DNA from: an uncultured Collinsella sp.
GTDB taxonomy: Bacteria > Actinomycetota > Coriobacteriia > Coriobacteriales > Coriobacteriaceae
Assembly (NCBI GenBank): GCA_900754385.1
Contig: CAAECP010000048.1
Location: 1 to 9,373 of the forward strand
Length of the DNA stretch: 9,373 bases
Direction of reading: 5' to 3'
Below, piece after piece: positions 1-6,465 of the stretch; position 1 is the first letter of the stretch; every line of letters starts with the position of its first letter. The notes beneath the pieces are model-generated. The model worked only from the letters and a program-made list of their open reading frames with translations, was not told where the DNA came from and did not search any database. The translations under genes were made by a program, and so were the position numbers.

Positions 1-14
1 ATCGAGGAATGGGA

Positions 15-1400
15 CTAGTCGATCTTGTTGTTGGTCAGACCGGCGCGGAACACGGTGGCATCGCCATCGGCCTGGCTCGGATCGTAGAGGTTCAGGGCAG
101 CCACGTACATGGCGGCAGCGGTGACCAGGTCGTCCTTGTAGGTGACCTCGTTGGGAGCGTGTGCCTGAGACTCGGCACCCGGGCCAAAGCCCACGCAGGG
201 GATGCCATAGCGGCCCTGGATGGAGACGCAGTTCGTGGAGAAGGTCCACTTGTCGCACAGCGGACGACCGGTGCGCTTGTCCATGCTGGGCTCGCAGCCG
301 ATGCGCTCGTCACCGAACATGGCCTTGTGGGCGTCGACGAGGGCCTTGACGTGCGGAGCGGTCTCCTTGTTGATCCACGTGGGGAAGTAAGCCTCGGTCT
401 CGTAGACCTCGCCGGTCCAGGACGGACGGTCGTACATGTACATGGAGACCTTCACGTCGTCGCCGTACTTCTTGGCGGCCGGCAGGTTACGGATCTCGTC
501 CAGGCAGGACTCCCAGGTCTCACCGGCGGTCATGCGACGGTCGATGGAGATGGCGCAGGAGTCAGCGACAGCGCAGCGGCTGGGGCTGGTGTAGAAGATC
601 TGGCTGACGGTGCAGGTGCCGCGGCCCAGGAAGCGGGCGTCCTCGAAGTGCTCGGGGTTGTACTTGGGGTCGAGCATCTTGACGAGGCCCTTGATGTCGG
701 TCGACTCGTCGCAGCCGTTGTTGTTGAGAGCGCGGACGTCGGCGATGATGTCGGCCATCTTGTAGATGGCGTTGTCGCCGCGGTCGGGAGCGGAGCCGTG
801 GCAGGAGGTGCCGTGAACGTCGACGCGGATCTCCATGCGGCCGCGGTGACCGCGATAGATGCCACCGTCGGTGGGCTCGGTGGAAATGACGAACTCGGGC
901 TTAATGCCGTCCTTGTTGTAGATGTACTGCCAGCACATGCCGTCGCAGTCCTCTTCCTGGACGGTACCGACGACCATGATCTTGTAGCCCTCGGGGATGA
1001 GGCCCATGTCCTTCATCATCTTGGCAGCGTAGGTAGCAGAAGCCATGCCACCCTCCTGGTCGGAGCCGCCGCGGCCGTAGATGATCTCGTCGGTCTCGTA
1101 GCCCTCATAGGGATCGGCATCCCAGTTATCGATGTTGCCGATGCCGACGGTGTCGATGTGGGAGTCGATGGCGATGATCTTGTCGCCCTCGCCCATAAAG
1201 CCCATGACGTTGCCCAGGCCGTCGACCTTGACCTCGTCATAGCCAAGGCTCTCCATCTCGGCCTTGATGCAGGCGACAACCTCGCCCTCCTCGCAAGACT
1301 CAGAGGGATGGCTAATCATTGCGCGAAGAAAACGCGTCATATCAGCACGATGAGACTCCGCAGCAGCCTTGATAGCGTCGAAATCGAGTTCTTTAGCCAT
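15..1400 (-). CDS. ygeY: YgeY-type M20 family metallohydrolase
   Basis: This is a 461-residue zinc-dependent hydrolase of the M20 peptidase/deacylase family, closest by pattern to the YgeY (selenium-metabolism-linked) branch. It is predicted to be cytosolic. The family cleaves amide bonds of small amino-acid derivatives; the exact substrate of YgeY is not settled. Visible metal-site and catalytic motifs are SHIDTVG (H81, D83), [10 protein letters not shown] (D114), the VQEEDCDG pair E149/E150, STEP (E175) and AHAPNE (H414). H201 lies in the lid/dimerisation domain (about 190-310). The length is normal for the family. The start is ATG at 1400, with GAAAGG (1410-1415) nine bases upstream. It follows dpaL after a 74-bp gap containing a hairpin and is probably the second gene of that operon. 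In enterobacteria the ygeX(dpaL)-ygeY pair sits in a cluster connected with purine/uric-acid catabolism; the other cluster genes are not in this window. Substrate assignment here is inference. Confidence 0.9.
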   Translation of the reverse strand: MAKELDFDAIKAAAESHRADMTRFLRAMISHPSESCEEGEVVACIKAEMESLGYDEVKVDGLGNVMGFMGEGDKIIAIDSHIDTVGIGNIDNWDADPYEGYETDEIIYGRGGSDQEGGMASATYAAKMMKDMGLIPEGYKIMVVGTVQEEDCDGMCWQYIYNKDGIKPEFVISTEPTDGGIYRGHRGRMEIRVDVHGTSCHGSAPDRGDNAIYKMADIIADVRALNNNGCDESTDIKGLVKMLDPKYNPEHFEDARFLGRGTCTVSQIFYTSPSRCAVADSCAISIDRRMTAGETWESCLDEIRNLPAAKKYGDDVKVSMYMYDRPSWTGEVYETEAYFPTWINKETAPHVKALVDAHKAMFGDERIGCEPSMDKRTGRPLCDKWTFSTNCVSIQGRYGIPCVGFGPGAESQAHAPNEVTYKDDLVTAAAMYVAALNLYDPSQADGDATVFRAGLTNNKID

Positions 1401-1440
1401 TGTTCATAACCTTTCAAACGAAGGAATCTACCTGTGAGGT

Positions 1441-1467
1441 GGCGGAGCGATACCTATTTACTCCGCC
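1441..1467 (-). other. Intercistronic hairpin between dpaL and ygeY
   Basis: GGCGGAG (1441-1447) and CTCCGCC (1461-1467) are perfect 7-bp complements around a 13-nt loop, lying between the dpaL stop and the ygeY ribosome binding site. No T-tract follows on the minus strand, so it is not a convincing terminator. It may set transcript stability or partial read-through into ygeY. Confidence 0.45.
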
Positions 1468-1474
1468 CCAACGA

Positions 1475-2689
1475 TTAGCAAGTGGGATATTCGCCTTCCC
1501 AAACAATGCGGCGATACTGGTCGGGATCGGTGTCGCCCTCGGTGGAGAAGCAGAGCACGGAGCTCGTCTTGTCCAGGCCGATGAGTTCCTTGAGCTCGGC
1601 GTACTCGGGATCGAGCATGAGAGTCTCGACCAGGCCGGTGGTCACAGCGCCGGACTCGCCGGAGATGACGCGCGGGTCGCCCTTCTCGGGAGCGCCCAGG
1701 GTGCGCATGCCGCGAGCGGTGACCCAGTCGGGGCAGGACACGAAGGCGGTGGCGTGGTTGCGCAGGATATCCCAACCCAGGATGTTGGGCTCGCCGCAGC
1801 ACAGACCGGCCATGATGGAGGGCATGTCGCCGTCCACGATGCGCGGATCGCCGTCGCCGGCGGCAGCGCCCTTGTACAGGCAGGCGGCCGGAGCGCACTC
1901 GACCACGACGAAGGTGGGCGGGTTATCGGGATACAGGTTGGTGAAGTAGCCCACCACGGCGCCGGCGAGCGAGCCTACGCCAGCCTGGACAAAGACGTGC
2001 GTCGGGCGGTTGATGGCCATCTCGCGCAGCTGCTCGGCAGCCTCGGAAGCCATGGTGCCGTAGCCCTCCATGATCCAGGACGGAATCTTCTCGTAGCCCT
2101 CCCAGGCGGTGTCCTGAACGATGACGCCGCGCTCGCAGGCGTCGGCCTCGGCGGCGGCCATGCGCACGCACTCGTCGTAGTTGACCTCTTCGATGGTCAC
2201 CGTTGCGCCCTCGGCGGCGATGTTATCGAAGCGGGGCTTGGTGGAACCCTTGGGCATGTGAACGACGGCCTTCTGGCCCAGCTTGTTGGCAGCCCATGCC
2301 ACGCCGCGGCCATGATTGCCGTCGGTAGCGGTAAAGAAGGTGGCCTGGCCAAAGTCCTTGGCAAGCTGATCGGAGGTCAGGTAATCGAAGGTGCACTCGG
2401 CAACGTCCTTGCCGGTCTCGTCGGCAATGTAGTTGGCCATGGCAAACGATCCGCCCAGAACCTTAAAGGCGTTGAGGCCAAAGCGATAGCTCTCGTCCTT
2501 AACGCACAGGTTGGACAGACCCAAGCGCGCAGCCTGACCGTCCAGGCGGGCAAGCGGGGTGACGGTATATTGAGGGAACGACTGGTGGAAGGCGCGGGCC
2601 TTCTTCACGTGGTCGAGGCTCATGATTCCCAAGTGCTTGTCATCGCTCTTGGGCATCGTGTTGCCCGCCCACTGGATCTTATCGGCCAT
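1475..2689 (-). CDS. dpaL: 2,3-diaminopropionate ammonia-lyase (DpaL)
   Basis: This is a 404-residue PLP enzyme of the fold-type II (tryptophan synthase beta/threonine dehydratase) superfamily. The family reaction converts 2,3-diaminopropionate, often either enantiomer, to pyruvate and two ammonia molecules. The PLP lysine is K76 in RFGLNAFKVLGG. The TDGNHGRG loop carries D123, the equivalent of the catalytic aspartate of the E. coli enzyme. VQDTAWEGYE contains D193, and GVGSLAG (237-243) is the glycine-rich phosphate loop. GESG (344-347) and FSTEGDTD (381-388) complete the active site. The length matches the roughly 400-residue family. The start is ATG at 2689, with AAGGAG (2698-2703) eight bases upstream. 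It heads a minus-strand operon with ygeY and is divergent from a PAS-HTH regulator; the twin dyads in between are the likely control site. The enzyme assignment is firm; the physiological source of diaminopropionate is unknown. Confidence 0.95.
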   Translation of the reverse strand: MADKIQWAGNTMPKSDDKHLGIMSLDHVKKARAFHQSFPQYTVTPLARLDGQAARLGLSNLCVKDESYRFGLNAFKVLGGSFAMANYIADETGKDVAECTFDYLTSDQLAKDFGQATFFTATDGNHGRGVAWAANKLGQKAVVHMPKGSTKPRFDNIAAEGATVTIEEVNYDECVRMAAAEADACERGVIVQDTAWEGYEKIPSWIMEGYGTMASEAAEQLREMAINRPTHVFVQAGVGSLAGAVVGYFTNLYPDNPPTFVVVECAPAACLYKGAAAGDGDPRIVDGDMPSIMAGLCCGEPNILGWDILRNHATAFVSCPDWVTARGMRTLGAPEKGDPRVISGESGAVTTGLVETLMLDPEYAELKELIGLDKTSSVLCFSTEGDTDPDQYRRIVWEGEYPTC

Positions 2690-2781
2690 ACGGTGAACTC
2701 CTTAAGTCCTCTCTTGCCGGCCCCCGCATACGCGTTTCAGCCCATTCCCATTCATGCGACTGAACTTTTATGTGGATGCCA

Positions 2782-2796
2782 AACAAAAAGTTTGTT
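2782..2796. promoter_or_regulatory. Operator-like dyad, copy 1
   Basis: AACAAA-AAG-TTTGTT is a perfect 6-bp inverted repeat with a 3-bp spacer, 92 bp upstream of the dpaL start. The same arms and spacing recur at 2833-2847. This is the pattern expected for a dimeric regulator, plausibly the divergent YheO-like protein; the protein-site link is inferred. Confidence 0.6.
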
Positions 2797-2832
2797 AGCA
2801 CTGTTCTATCACACTTTTTGATTGGCAAACCT

Positions 2833-2847
2833 AACAAATTGTTTGTT
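2833..2847. promoter_or_regulatory. Operator-like dyad, copy 2
   Basis: AACAAA-TTG-TTTGTT has the same arms as the dyad at 2782-2796. The centres are 51 bp apart, about five helical turns, so two bound dimers would lie on the same face of the DNA. A lone TTTGTT half-site at 2903-2908, followed by GAACA (2912-2916), may be a degenerate third site nearer the regulator gene, which would fit autoregulation. Confidence 0.6.
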
Positions 2848-2966
2848 GCCGTAATCGGTACTTTTTCGCCGCCGAACGGTCATGAATTGCCTTGTTGATG
2901 GATTTGTTTGCGAACAGATGTGGTTTATGGCAAAGTGTGCCCAAACTAATTTTTAGGAAGGCACCC

Positions 2967-3620
2967 ATGACCCCCGCACAGATTGAGTTTTACAAGCGCC
3001 TCGCACACGGCCTGGCGCTCCAATTTGGCCCCAACTGCGAAGTCGTCGTCCACGATCTGGAGACCGAGGACGTGGACCACTCCATCGTAGTGATCGAAAA
3101 CGGCCACGTCAGCGGGCGCAAACTGGGTGACGGCCCCAGCCATATTGTGTTTGAGTCCATGCACGAGGGCAGCACCGACGTACACGACCGCGAGCCGTAC
3201 CTCACTAAAACCACCGATGGCAAGCTGCTCAAGTCCTCGACCATCTTTATCCGCAACGACGAAGGCAAGCCCGTCGGCATTTTGGGCATCAACTTTGACA
3301 TTACGCTTATGAAGGCTTTTGAGCGCTCGCTCGACGCTTTCACCGGCACCGGCGGCACGGGCTATACCGAGCCCGAGCCCATTACCAAGAACATCGGCGA
3401 CCTGCTCGAGGACCTGCTGCACGAGTGCGAGCAGTTTGTGGGCAAGCCCGCGGCACTCATGACCAAAGACGAGCGCATTCGTGCCATTGGCTACCTCGAC
3501 CGTCGCGGTGCCTTCCTCATTTCCAAGTCGAGCGAGCGCGCCTGCGAGTTCTTTGGCATCTCCAAGTACAGCTTCTATAGCTACCTCAATGAGGCCAAGG
3601 CGGCGGCCGGCGACAAGTAG
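2967..3620 (+). CDS. YheO/DauR-type PAS and helix-turn-helix transcriptional regulator
   Basis: This 217-residue cytosolic DNA-binding protein has the architecture of the YheO-like family. An N-terminal PAS-like domain spans about residues 6-117 (NCEVVVHDLE, ENGHVSGRKLGDGPS, GILGINFDIT). A C-terminal helix-turn-helix spans about 165-213 (MTKDERIRAIGYLDRRGAFLI, then ACEFFGISKYSFYSYLNEA). Family members such as DauR repress or control amino-acid catabolic operons in response to small metabolites. The start is ATG at 2967 because AGGAAGG (2955-2961) lies just upstream and family homology begins there. An in-frame extension back to 2892 lacks a ribosome binding site. Its position, divergent from dpaL with twin dyads between, suggests it controls dpaL-ygeY. 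The family is confident; the ligand and target are inferred. Confidence 0.88.
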   Translation: MTPAQIEFYKRLAHGLALQFGPNCEVVVHDLETEDVDHSIVVIENGHVSGRKLGDGPSHIVFESMHEGSTDVHDREPYLTKTTDGKLLKSSTIFIRNDEGKPVGILGINFDITLMKAFERSLDAFTGTGGTGYTEPEPITKNIGDLLEDLLHECEQFVGKPAALMTKDERIRAIGYLDRRGAFLISKSSERACEFFGISKYSFYSYLNEAKAAAGDK

Positions 3621-3622
3621 GC

Positions 3623-3659
3623 ACTCGCCTGGATTGCCCCTCCCCTTTTGGGCGCGAGT
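3623..3659 (+). terminator. Possible terminator after the regulator gene
   Basis: ACTCGC (3623-3628) pairs with GCGAGT (3654-3659), and GCCC (3636-3639) pairs with GGGC (3650-3653), three bases after the regulator stop codon. The stem is interrupted by a 7-nt bulge and the downstream T content is low, so this is only a candidate. Confidence 0.35.
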
Positions 3660-3703
3660 TCTGGAAAGCACGAATCCAAGACCGAGCAGCTTGGGAAGTT
3701 CCA

Positions 3704-3709
3704 TATAAT
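3704..3709 (+). promoter_or_regulatory. Consensus -10 box for the membrane protein gene
   Basis: A perfect TATAAT lies 34 bp before the ATG at 3744. No good -35 hexamer is visible at 16-18 bp spacing (ACCGAG at 17), so recognition may depend on an activator or on the AT-rich flank. Confidence 0.5.
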
Positions 3710-3743
3710 CGATGTCATTAGTATTTCGAAAGGATGGAACAGA

Positions 3744-4730
3744 ATGGCGTTGAGCAAGGCATCATGCACCGGTCGCGGATTGATTCCGGCAATTGGTGGA
3801 CATGTGCACCGCATGTTCGATGAGAGTGAAGACGACCTGTTTTCGCTGAGCCTTGACGATGTGATGGATGATCGCCCGTGGACCGCCGACGAACTCATGG
3901 GCGGCGGCGCTCGCCCGTCAAGCCCCAATCCCGCACTTGCGCCCAAGTCCGCACCTGCGCCGACTCCTGCGCAGTCGCCTGTTTCGACGCCCGCGCCTAC
4001 GCCCGCACCCACTTCGGCGCCCACGCCCGCTCCCCGCCCCGCAAGCGACCCGTCCGAGACGGCGGCATTTCTCGCTGCAGCGACGCAGGGCAAATCGGCC
4101 GACAGCACCGTTATGTACAGCGCCCAGCAGTTGCCTGTTCCTGCGGCACGCAAGCCTCCGGTCGCAAGGCTCGATGAGCCCGTTGCCCATCAGGTTGCCT
4201 ACGATTCCTGGGCTGCAGCCGATCTGGATGAGACCTCTACCGGCATGCCGGCGCTCGACGTTCCAGTTAACCCGCTTTTTGCCGCCAACACGAGCGCCGC
4301 AGACTATGAGGGCGGCACGGCATATTCCGATTATTCCGATGGCTATGCTGACAACGGTCGCATCGAGACCGAGGATTATGGCACCGCATCGAGCGATTAT
4401 CTCAACGATTCGTACGCTGCCACGCCCGCACCGGAATATGGCCCGGAGGCCGCGTCCGCGCCGGCGTATACCAAAAGCACGGGCGAAGAGCGCTTCGCCG
4501 ATTATTACGCCGAGGAAAAAGCGCTGCGTTTCTCGGAATTTCCGCAGGCAGTCAAGGTTGCCTTTATCGCCATTATCATTGCCCTGCTCGGCGTCATTGC
4601 GTTTGAGGGATTCCAGCTGTTCCGCGGCCCCACCCAAGCGGAGTCGGAAACCCAGCAAAAAGAGGACGATAACCAGTACCTGGACATCAACACCCTCAAG
4701 GGCGACCCCAACGACGGAGACGACGAGTAG
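3744..4730 (+). CDS. Proline-rich, single-pass membrane protein of unknown function
   Basis: No family is recognised for this 328-residue protein. Residues 26-50 are acidic. Residues 58-102 form a low-complexity Pro/Ala/Thr tract with APTPAP-type repeats. Residues 184-240 are rich in Tyr, Ser, Asp and Ala. A single strongly hydrophobic segment lies at about 270-292 (VKVAFIAIIIALLGVIAFEGF). It is followed by a short acidic tail ending DPNDGDDE. There is no N-terminal signal peptide. The K/R balance around the segment (QAVK before it, FRGP after) does not fix topology clearly, but a large cytoplasmic N-terminal region with a C-terminal anchor is the simplest reading. The start is ATG at 3744, with AAAGGA (3729-3734) nine bases upstream and TATAAT at 3704. 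An open frame back to 3648 exists but has no ribosome binding site. A scaffold or cell-envelope regulatory role is possible but not shown. Confidence 0.75.
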   Translation: MALSKASCTGRGLIPAIGGHVHRMFDESEDDLFSLSLDDVMDDRPWTADELMGGGARPSSPNPALAPKSAPAPTPAQSPVSTPAPTPAPTSAPTPAPRPASDPSETAAFLAAATQGKSADSTVMYSAQQLPVPAARKPPVARLDEPVAHQVAYDSWAAADLDETSTGMPALDVPVNPLFAANTSAADYEGGTAYSDYSDGYADNGRIETEDYGTASSDYLNDSYAATPAPEYGPEAASAPAYTKSTGEERFADYYAEEKALRFSEFPQAVKVAFIAIIIALLGVIAFEGFQLFRGPTQAESETQQKEDDNQYLDINTLKGDPNDGDDE

Positions 4731-4800
4731 CGAGGGCTGAAGGCAGCCGCAGGATCCCGCATCCAGCATCGGCTTCTAAGTGCTGTTTTGTCATCCAACT

Positions 4801-4877
4801 ACACTTTTCCGAAGTTTTAAGGTGCCTATTTCGACACTTTTCCGTACTTTTACACGGCTGATTTCGACACTTTTCCG
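4801..4877 (+). repeat. Three motif copies at an exact 33-bp period
   Basis: ACACTTTTCCG occurs at 4801-4811, 4834-4844 and 4867-4877, spaced exactly 33 bp (about three helical turns). Copies 2 and 3 extend to ATTTCGACACTTTTCCG (4828-4844 and 4861-4877). Between copies 1 and 2, and again between 2 and 3, the block xAxTTTTA is partly conserved. No open frame of note covers the array. Each of the last two copies contains TCGACA, which resembles a -35 box; the one at 4864-4869 is 19 bp before AATAAT (4889-4894), a weak promoter candidate for the downstream leader. An operator array for the riboswitch-controlled gene, or a dispersed genomic repeat, are the likely explanations. Confidence 0.7.
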
Positions 4878-4909
4878 GATGAAAGCCGAATAATCACTTG
4901 GGAAACCAA

Positions 4910-4939
4910 CGCCATCCGCGCGTCATTTCGCGGATGGCG
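4910..4939 (+). terminator. Strong 11-bp hairpin, possible terminator
   Basis: The arms at 4910-4920 and 4929-4939 are perfectly complementary (core GCCATCCGCG/CGCGGATGGC) around an 8-nt loop. A T-rich but interrupted tail follows (TTGATTTCTGT from 4941). It could end transcripts from the membrane protein gene 180 bp upstream or act in the leader of the gene at 5096. The short tail keeps this tentative. Confidence 0.5.
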
Positions 4940-4966
4940 CTTGATTTCTGTCCGTACACGTTGATA

Positions 4967-4972
4967 GACTCC
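4967..4972 (+). promoter_or_regulatory. Candidate anti-Shine-Dalgarno of the riboswitch
   Basis: GACUCC (4967-4972) is a perfect complement of GGAGUC (5087-5092), which contains the core of the Shine-Dalgarno. The pairing would enclose the 4978-4994 hairpin and the aptamer and stack next to P1, giving a direct way to hide the ribosome binding site when SAM is bound. Confidence 0.4.
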
Positions 4973-4977
4973 ATCTT

Positions 4978-4994
4978 GCCCGCAAGGAGCGGGC
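4978..4994 (+). other. GC-rich hairpin directly before the riboswitch
   Basis: GCCCGC (4978-4983), loop AAGGA, GCGGGC (4989-4994), followed by GCGTTTTAT. The TTTT (4998-5001) is also the 5' strand of riboswitch helix P1. The element looks like a small intrinsic terminator, or like one arm of a junction formed when the upstream anti-Shine-Dalgarno (4967-4972) pairs around the aptamer. Confidence 0.5.
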
Positions 4995-4997
4995 GCG

Positions 4998-5086
4998 TTT
5001 TATCCAGAGTCGGGGTAGAGAGTTGGCTCCACGATCCCGACGCCAACCGGCCAAGAGGCACGGTGGCCCTGCCAACATCGATGAAA
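4998..5086 (+). ncRNA. SAM-I-clan riboswitch (SAM-I/IV-like, no P4)
   Basis: The sequence folds as an S-adenosylmethionine aptamer. P1 is 4998-5004 with 5080-5086. J1/2 is CAGAG (5005-5009), after the typical UUAUC. P2a is 5010-5015 with 5035-5040. A kink-turn is formed by GA (5018-5019), GA (5033-5034) and the 3-nt bulge CAC (5030-5032). P2b is GAG (5020-5022) with CUC (5027-5029). Its loop UUGG (5023-5026) can form the family pseudoknot with CCAA (5072-5075). P3 is 5043-5052 with 5057-5066, carrying the AA/U bulge (5045-5046 against 5064) of the SAM pocket. P4 is absent, as in the SAM-I/IV variant. The 3' strand of P1 overlaps the AAAGGAG Shine-Dalgarno (5084-5090) by three bases, so SAM binding should lower translation of the gene at 5096. 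The structure was derived by hand, without a covariance search. Confidence 0.82.
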
Positions 5087-5095
5087 GGAGTCCGT

Positions 5096-5518
5096 ATGGA
5101 CAATTTCTCCGTGCGCAGTGAGCGCAACTTCCACAACCTGGCAGCCAAGCCAAAACGAATGCATCTTCTGGACGAGCCGAGCGGCTATGCCTCGGCCATG
5201 GTCAAGAACAGCCTCTCCCACCAGATGCGCTTCACGGTACAGAAGCTCGAGGAAGAGTTCTGCGCTGCTGGCAATCCACATGTGCTACAGATTAAGTTGT
5301 TCGGAGACGATTTGCGTGAGCCGTCTAGCTGGAAGCTCTTTGCCGACGGCGCGTGCGTCGCAAGCGGCTCGGGCGACTTTGCCCGCGAGTGCTTCTGCGA
5401 GGGAGCTGAGGTGTTTCTGGACCTGTGTCGCGACGCCGTACGCACGGCCGAGCTGCGGCAGTGGAGCGAAAGGGAGTATGAGCTGTTGAGTGCGGCCCGC
5501 GGGATTGCGATGGTGTAG
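5096..5518 (+). CDS. SAM-riboswitch-controlled protein of unknown function
   Basis: No domain is recognised in this 140-residue protein. It has no signal peptide or membrane segment and appears soluble. The N-terminal 30 residues are basic and polar (RSERNFHNLAAKPKRMHLLDEPSG). Residues about 40-56 look helical (SHQMRFTVQKLEEEF). Residues 62-95 look beta-rich, followed by helices at about 95-117 (DFARECFCEGAEVFLDLCRDAV) and 118-135. Four cysteines (C56, C87, C99, C101) plus C111 include a CxC at 99-101, but no known metal motif. The start is ATG at 5096, with AAAGGAG (5084-5090) five bases upstream; the same frame stays open back to 4898, but that would translate the riboswitch. Control by SAM suggests a role in sulfur amino-acid, SAM or methyl metabolism or its regulation; this is inference from the leader only. 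Confidence 0.8.
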   Translation: MDNFSVRSERNFHNLAAKPKRMHLLDEPSGYASAMVKNSLSHQMRFTVQKLEEEFCAAGNPHVLQIKLFGDDLREPSSWKLFADGACVASGSGDFARECFCEGAEVFLDLCRDAVRTAELRQWSEREYELLSAARGIAMV

Positions 5519-5553
5519 GCAGACAGACCAGACAGCTCGTCATACTGGTTGAC

Positions 5554-5580
5554 GCTTCGATTCAAACAGCAGTGCGAAGC
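5554..5580. other. Weak dyad between convergent genes
   Basis: The 101-bp gap between the convergent genes ending at 5518 and 5620 contains GCTTCG (5554-5559) and CGAAGC (5575-5580) with a 15-nt loop and no T-tract. No convincing bidirectional terminator is visible in this gap. Confidence 0.25.
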
Positions 5581-5619
5581 CGCGCTTACAGCCCTGCCAT
5601 GCCAAACCGAATGGCGTTC

Positions 5620-6363
5620 TCAAAAGGCCCACCTCCCCTCCGCCTTCAGCCTCAGCAGCAGGTCGCCCAGCTCGGGGCACTTGCTGGAAAGGCGCGTCTG
5701 GGCTCGCTCGCCCATCCCCCACCGCTGGCGGACTTCCTGGACGTGCGGGCTCACGCGGTAGTCCCCATCCATCACCTGCTTGAGCAGCTTGGCGGTCACG
5801 CGCGCATCGGCTAAGGCGCTGTGGGCGTGACCCGTCGACTCGTCGAACTCGATGCCAAACCACGTTGCCGCGTCACTCAAAGAGACGCACCCGTGGCTGC
5901 CCACGTCCATGATCGAAGTGTAAAACGCCTGCAGGTCGGCCCAGTCCGTAGGAAATGCGGAAAGGTCCATGTGCTTTGCCTGGCACTCGGTCATAAGCTG
6001 TCGATGATCCGCCCCGCTCCAGCAAACTATCTGGGCGGAGTAGCGACCGATCCAATCGCTGAGTCTTTTGATCACCACATAGAGCGGATCAGCCATCGCA
6101 GTGTCCACAGCCGATATCCCTGTGAGCTCGCGGACGGGGAACGCAACGCCTTCGGTAAATTCTGTCTGCACAAACTGCGAGAACTCGCCCATCACGTTGC
6201 CGTGGTAATCGAGCTTAACAGCGCCGACCTCGATAATCTCGTTACGTAGTCCGCGGCGCTGGCGCTGCTTTGGCACCGGCGCAAACTCAAAGTCGAGCAC
6301 GATCTGGCGCGCAAAGTTCGTCGTATCGATGGCCGAAATATCCGGCGTCTTTTTGTCTGGCAC
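5620..6363 (-). CDS. DEDDh-family 3'-5' exonuclease (DnaQ/KapD-like)
   Basis: This 247-residue single-domain exonuclease belongs to the RNase T/DNA polymerase III epsilon superfamily. These enzymes remove nucleotides from 3' ends of DNA or RNA by two-metal catalysis. Motif Exo I is VLDFEF (D24, E26), Exo II includes CWSGADHRQL (D119), and Exo III is HSALADA (H181 and D186, the H-x4-D signature of the DEDDh subtype). The domain runs from about 20 to 198. The C-terminal 50 residues (HVQEVRQRWGMGERAQTR...) are basic and have no recognised fold. The start is GTG at 6363, chosen because AAAGG (6372-6376) sits eight bases upstream and the next Met is past the catalytic DFEF. It is transcribed convergently with the gene at 5096. 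Whether the substrate is RNA or DNA cannot be told from the sequence; it is not a full polymerase or a proofreading subunit with a recognisable clamp-binding motif. Confidence 0.88.
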   Translation of the reverse strand: MPDKKTPDISAIDTTNFARQIVLDFEFAPVPKQRQRRGLRNEIIEVGAVKLDYHGNVMGEFSQFVQTEFTEGVAFPVRELTGISAVDTAMADPLYVVIKRLSDWIGRYSAQIVCWSGADHRQLMTECQAKHMDLSAFPTDWADLQAFYTSIMDVGSHGCVSLSDAATWFGIEFDESTGHAHSALADARVTAKLLKQVMDGDYRVSPHVQEVRQRWGMGERAQTRLSSKCPELGDLLLRLKAEGRWAF

Positions 6364-6465
6364 GGTCAGGGCCTTTCTCCGTCAACCGCCGCTCGTTACA
6401 TAGGCGGCTACATTGCCGTAAGGATAGGAACCCGTGCGGACATGAAATCGCACAGCACGGCTTTC

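Noticed and set aside
9..2821. Long plus-strand open frames opposite ygeY and dpaL
   Set aside because: They are Gly/Val/Ala-rich antisense shadows of two well-conserved enzymes, with no ribosome binding sites or family resemblance.
2892..2966. Earlier start for the YheO-like regulator
   Set aside because: The extension has no ribosome binding site, crosses the presumed promoter region, and family similarity begins at the ATG at 2967.
3648..3743. Earlier start for the proline-rich membrane protein
   Set aside because: It would cover the TATAAT box and the ribosome binding site that serve the ATG at 3744.
4801..4877. CRISPR or minisatellite coding repeat
   Set aside because: There are only three copies of an 11-17-bp motif with poorly conserved intervals, and no open frame spans them.
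5041..5076. T-box or cobalamin riboswitch core
   Set aside because: The GGUGG-containing segment lacks the T-box AGGGUGG/ACCGCG context and specifier hairpin, and lacks the B12 box; the SAM-I fold explains all paired segments.
4898..5095. In-frame N-terminal extension of the 140-residue protein
   Set aside because: It would translate two hairpins and the SAM aptamer; the ATG at 5096 has its own strong Shine-Dalgarno.
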